Assembly: GCA_964412395.1 (NCBI GenBank)
Contig: CAYPOY010000276.1
Location: 1-7,116 of the forward strand
Source: CAYPOY01 sp964412395
Lineage (GTDB): Bacteria; Chloroflexota; Anaerolineae; B4-G1
Length of the DNA: 7,116 nucleotides
Direction of reading: 5' to 3'
Shown here: one piece after another, positions 6,190 to 7,116 of the stretch
Layout: each line of letters begins with the position of its first letter
How positions within the stretch are numbered: the stretch's first letter is position 1
The notes under the pieces: generated by a model
Database searches by the model: none
Seen by the model: the letters and a program-made list of their open reading frames with translations, nothing else
Told to the model about the DNA's origin: nothing
Program-made: the position numbers and the translations under genes

Positions 6190-6912
6190 GTGAGCGCGTC
6201 GCGCCGGACACCCAAACTGAAAGCGGGTCAGTGGTCACAGCAGGGCATCACCAGCACGGTGAACATCACCGACAACATGGTCACCGCGCGGGTGAGTCAT
6301 CTGTCGCTTTTTGTAGTGCTGGGGTTGGTCAGTTACGTGCTGACTCGGGGCGAACTGATGCGCCGGATCGTGGCGCACTGGCGAGCCGGTACTTTCACGC
6401 TGCTTTCCTCCCCGGTCACGCGGGCCGAACTGGCTGGCGTGCTGGCCCGGCCGGCCATCCGACAGTTGGCTACAGCTCCGCTGGACGAACTGGTGCGAGG
6501 GCTGGGACGCTTCTCGGAGCACGTGCCAGGGGTTCTGGACCTATCCGGTGCCTGCCGGGACCCCCAGGACGACAAGTTTCTGGCTTGCGCGGTGGAGGGA
6601 CGGGCTCATTACATGGTCAGCAGCGACCGTGATCTGCTGGATATGCGCCGCTACCGGGACGTGGCTATCGTCAATCCGGGCCAGTTCCTGTTGGCGCTGG
6701 AATTGTACCTCATGGAGGCAAGAGCGTTGGCGGCCCGCTTTGGCCGCGATGTGCTGGCGGACATCCAGGCCACCGTGCCCCTGGAGCCAGAAACAGCGGC
6801 GCGGGTGGCGGAGGCGCTGGCAATGCTGAGCGGCGGAGAGAAGGCAGGGCTCGGTCGGGAGACCTTCGCCCAACAGTCAAACACGCAACACGCAGCAGGT
6901 GAGGAACGATGA
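6190..6912 (+). CDS. PIN-domain protein (COG1569-like toxin family), first catalytic Asp apparently lost
   Basis: Most of this 240-residue frame reads as a PIN-domain RNase of the VapC-like COG1569 type: LVSYVLTRGELMRRIVAHW, FTLLSSPVTRAELAGVLARP (68-88, E80), CRDPQDDKFLACA (122-134, D127/D128) and SSDRDLL (144-150, D146). These acidic residues normally bind the metal for RNA cleavage. The first strand, however, reads LFVVLGLVSY (40-49), where relatives have roughly VVLDTNVLVSY. The Asp-Thr-Asn-Val is replaced by a single Gly, as if 9 bases were deleted in frame. The enzyme may be inactive. The start is uncertain: GTG 6190 overlaps its own GGAGG (6186-6190), while ATG 6277 and GTG 6292 would suit the family length but lack a ribosome binding site. 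About 65 residues follow the usual PIN end; the last ones (AQQSNTQHAAGEER) are coded by a repeat-like stretch. No separate antitoxin is visible. The stop overlaps the next start as ATGA. Confidence 0.8.
   Translation: MSASRRTPKLKAGQWSQQGITSTVNITDNMVTARVSHLSLFVVLGLVSYVLTRGELMRRIVAHWRAGTFTLLSSPVTRAELAGVLARPAIRQLATAPLDELVRGLGRFSEHVPGVLDLSGACRDPQDDKFLACAVEGRAHYMVSSDRDLLDMRRYRDVAIVNPGQFLLALELYLMEARALAARFGRDVLADIQATVPLEPETAARVAEALAMLSGGEKAGLGRETFAQQSNTQHAAGEER
6871..6900 (+). repeat. ACACGCA-type short repeat at the PIN/hdrA junction
   Basis: Two adjacent ACACGCA words (6881-6894) lie within CAACAGTC...GCAGG. This is weaker than the other arrays, but similar in style to the intergenic repeats of the window. 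It codes for the last residues of the PIN frame and ends at the ribosome binding site of the next gene. Confidence 0.45.
6897..6904 (+). promoter_or_regulatory. Ribosome binding site of the second hdrA
   Basis: AGGTGAGG lies 4 bases before the ATG at 6909, inside the end of the PIN frame. It makes re-initiation on the second hdrA likely and supports the 6909 start. Confidence 0.65.
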
Positions 6913-7116
6913 GTCGTCTAGGTGTTTTTGTCTGTCATTGCGGCATCAACATCTCCGGCACGGTAGACGTGGAGCGGGTGGCCGAGGAGATTGGGCAGCA
7001 CCCGGATGTCGTCTACTCCACGACCTACAGGTATATGTGCTCTGAGCCCGGGCAGCAGTTGGTCGGGGATGCTATTGTGGAGCACAATCTGGATGGCGTC
7101 GTTGTCGCCGCTTGCT
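6909..7116 (+). CDS. hdrA: Second HdrA-like subunit, N-terminal domain (3' end outside the window)
   Basis: The ORF from the ATG at 6909 runs off the window after 69 codons. The peptide begins MSRLGVFVCHCGINISGTVD and continues with YRYMCSEPGQ (42... region, C44) and VVVAAC (C69). This is the N-terminal domain of full-length HdrA: C9, C11, C44 and C69 are in the places expected for its [4Fe-4S] cluster. It is precisely the domain absent from the short HdrA at 3739. The start overlaps the PIN stop (ATGA) and has AGGTGAGG in front. The FAD core presumably follows outside the window, possibly with ferredoxin and MvhD-like parts. A QmoB-like or HdrA-MvhD fusion is possible. The family call is secure; the full architecture is not known. 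Confidence 0.9.
   Translation, partial: MSRLGVFVCHCGINISGTVDVERVAEEIGQHPDVVYSTTYRYMCSEPGQQLVGDAIVEHNLDGVVVAAC

Noticed and set aside
6231..6632. Alternative frame overlapping the PIN gene
   Set aside because: Its His/Gly/Arg-rich peptide has no family features, while the 6190 frame carries the PIN motifs.

Overview
The window looks like part of a Wood-Ljungdahl (reductive acetyl-CoA) pathway operon from a GC-rich anaerobic bacterium. All genes lie on the + strand. Gene content (a CODH-maturation type ATPase, AcsE, FolD and HdrC/B/A proteins) points to an acetogen-like or CO2-fixing anaerobe. The many short, imperfect tandem repeats between genes remind me of Chloroflexota (Anaerolineae-like) genomes and metagenome bins, but that assignment is an impression and no marker gene here tests it.

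Layout. (1) 1-258: C-terminal part of a CooC/AcsF-type nucleotide-binding protein, preceded in the same open frame by an 8-nt tandem repeat. (2) 391-1314: acsE, methyl-THF:corrinoid protein methyltransferase. (3) 1359-2246: folD, methylene-THF dehydrogenase/cyclohydrolase. (4) 2282-2686 hdrC and 2719-3612 hdrB, the small iron-sulfur subunit and the CCG-domain subunit of a heterodisulfide-reductase-like complex. (5) 3739-5091: a short HdrA holding only the FAD core and the inserted ferredoxin domain. (6) 5088-6179: a class II Fic protein with a C-terminal winged helix, overlapping the hdrA stop by four bases. (7) 6190-6912: a PIN-domain protein that appears to have lost its first catalytic aspartate. 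(8) 6909 to the end: the start of a second HdrA, which has the N-terminal domain the first one lacks, overlapping the PIN stop by four bases.

How the genes fit together. FolD interconverts formyl/methenyl/methylene-THF. The Hdr proteins are expected to form an electron-bifurcating or electron-transfer module. In Moorella an HdrCBA-MvhD module is joined to MetVF, methylene-THF reductase. AcsE then passes the methyl group to the corrinoid protein of the CODH/ACS complex, whose maturation the CooC-type ATPase would assist. Genes for mvhD, metV and metF are predicted just beyond the right edge, but this is not shown here. The Fic and PIN genes are foreign to this pathway, yet sit in the transcription unit with overlapping start and stop codons.

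The second theme is repeats. Most gaps between genes hold a different short tandem repeat with a 7- or 8-nt period, or an inverted repeat. Several intrude into genes or supply their signals: one is in frame beside cooC, a hairpin lies inside hdrB, one supplies the hdrB stop codon, and repeats merge with the ribosome binding sites of folD and hdrC. No stretch longer than about 135 bases lacks a gene, and I saw no tRNA, rRNA, CRISPR array or transposase.
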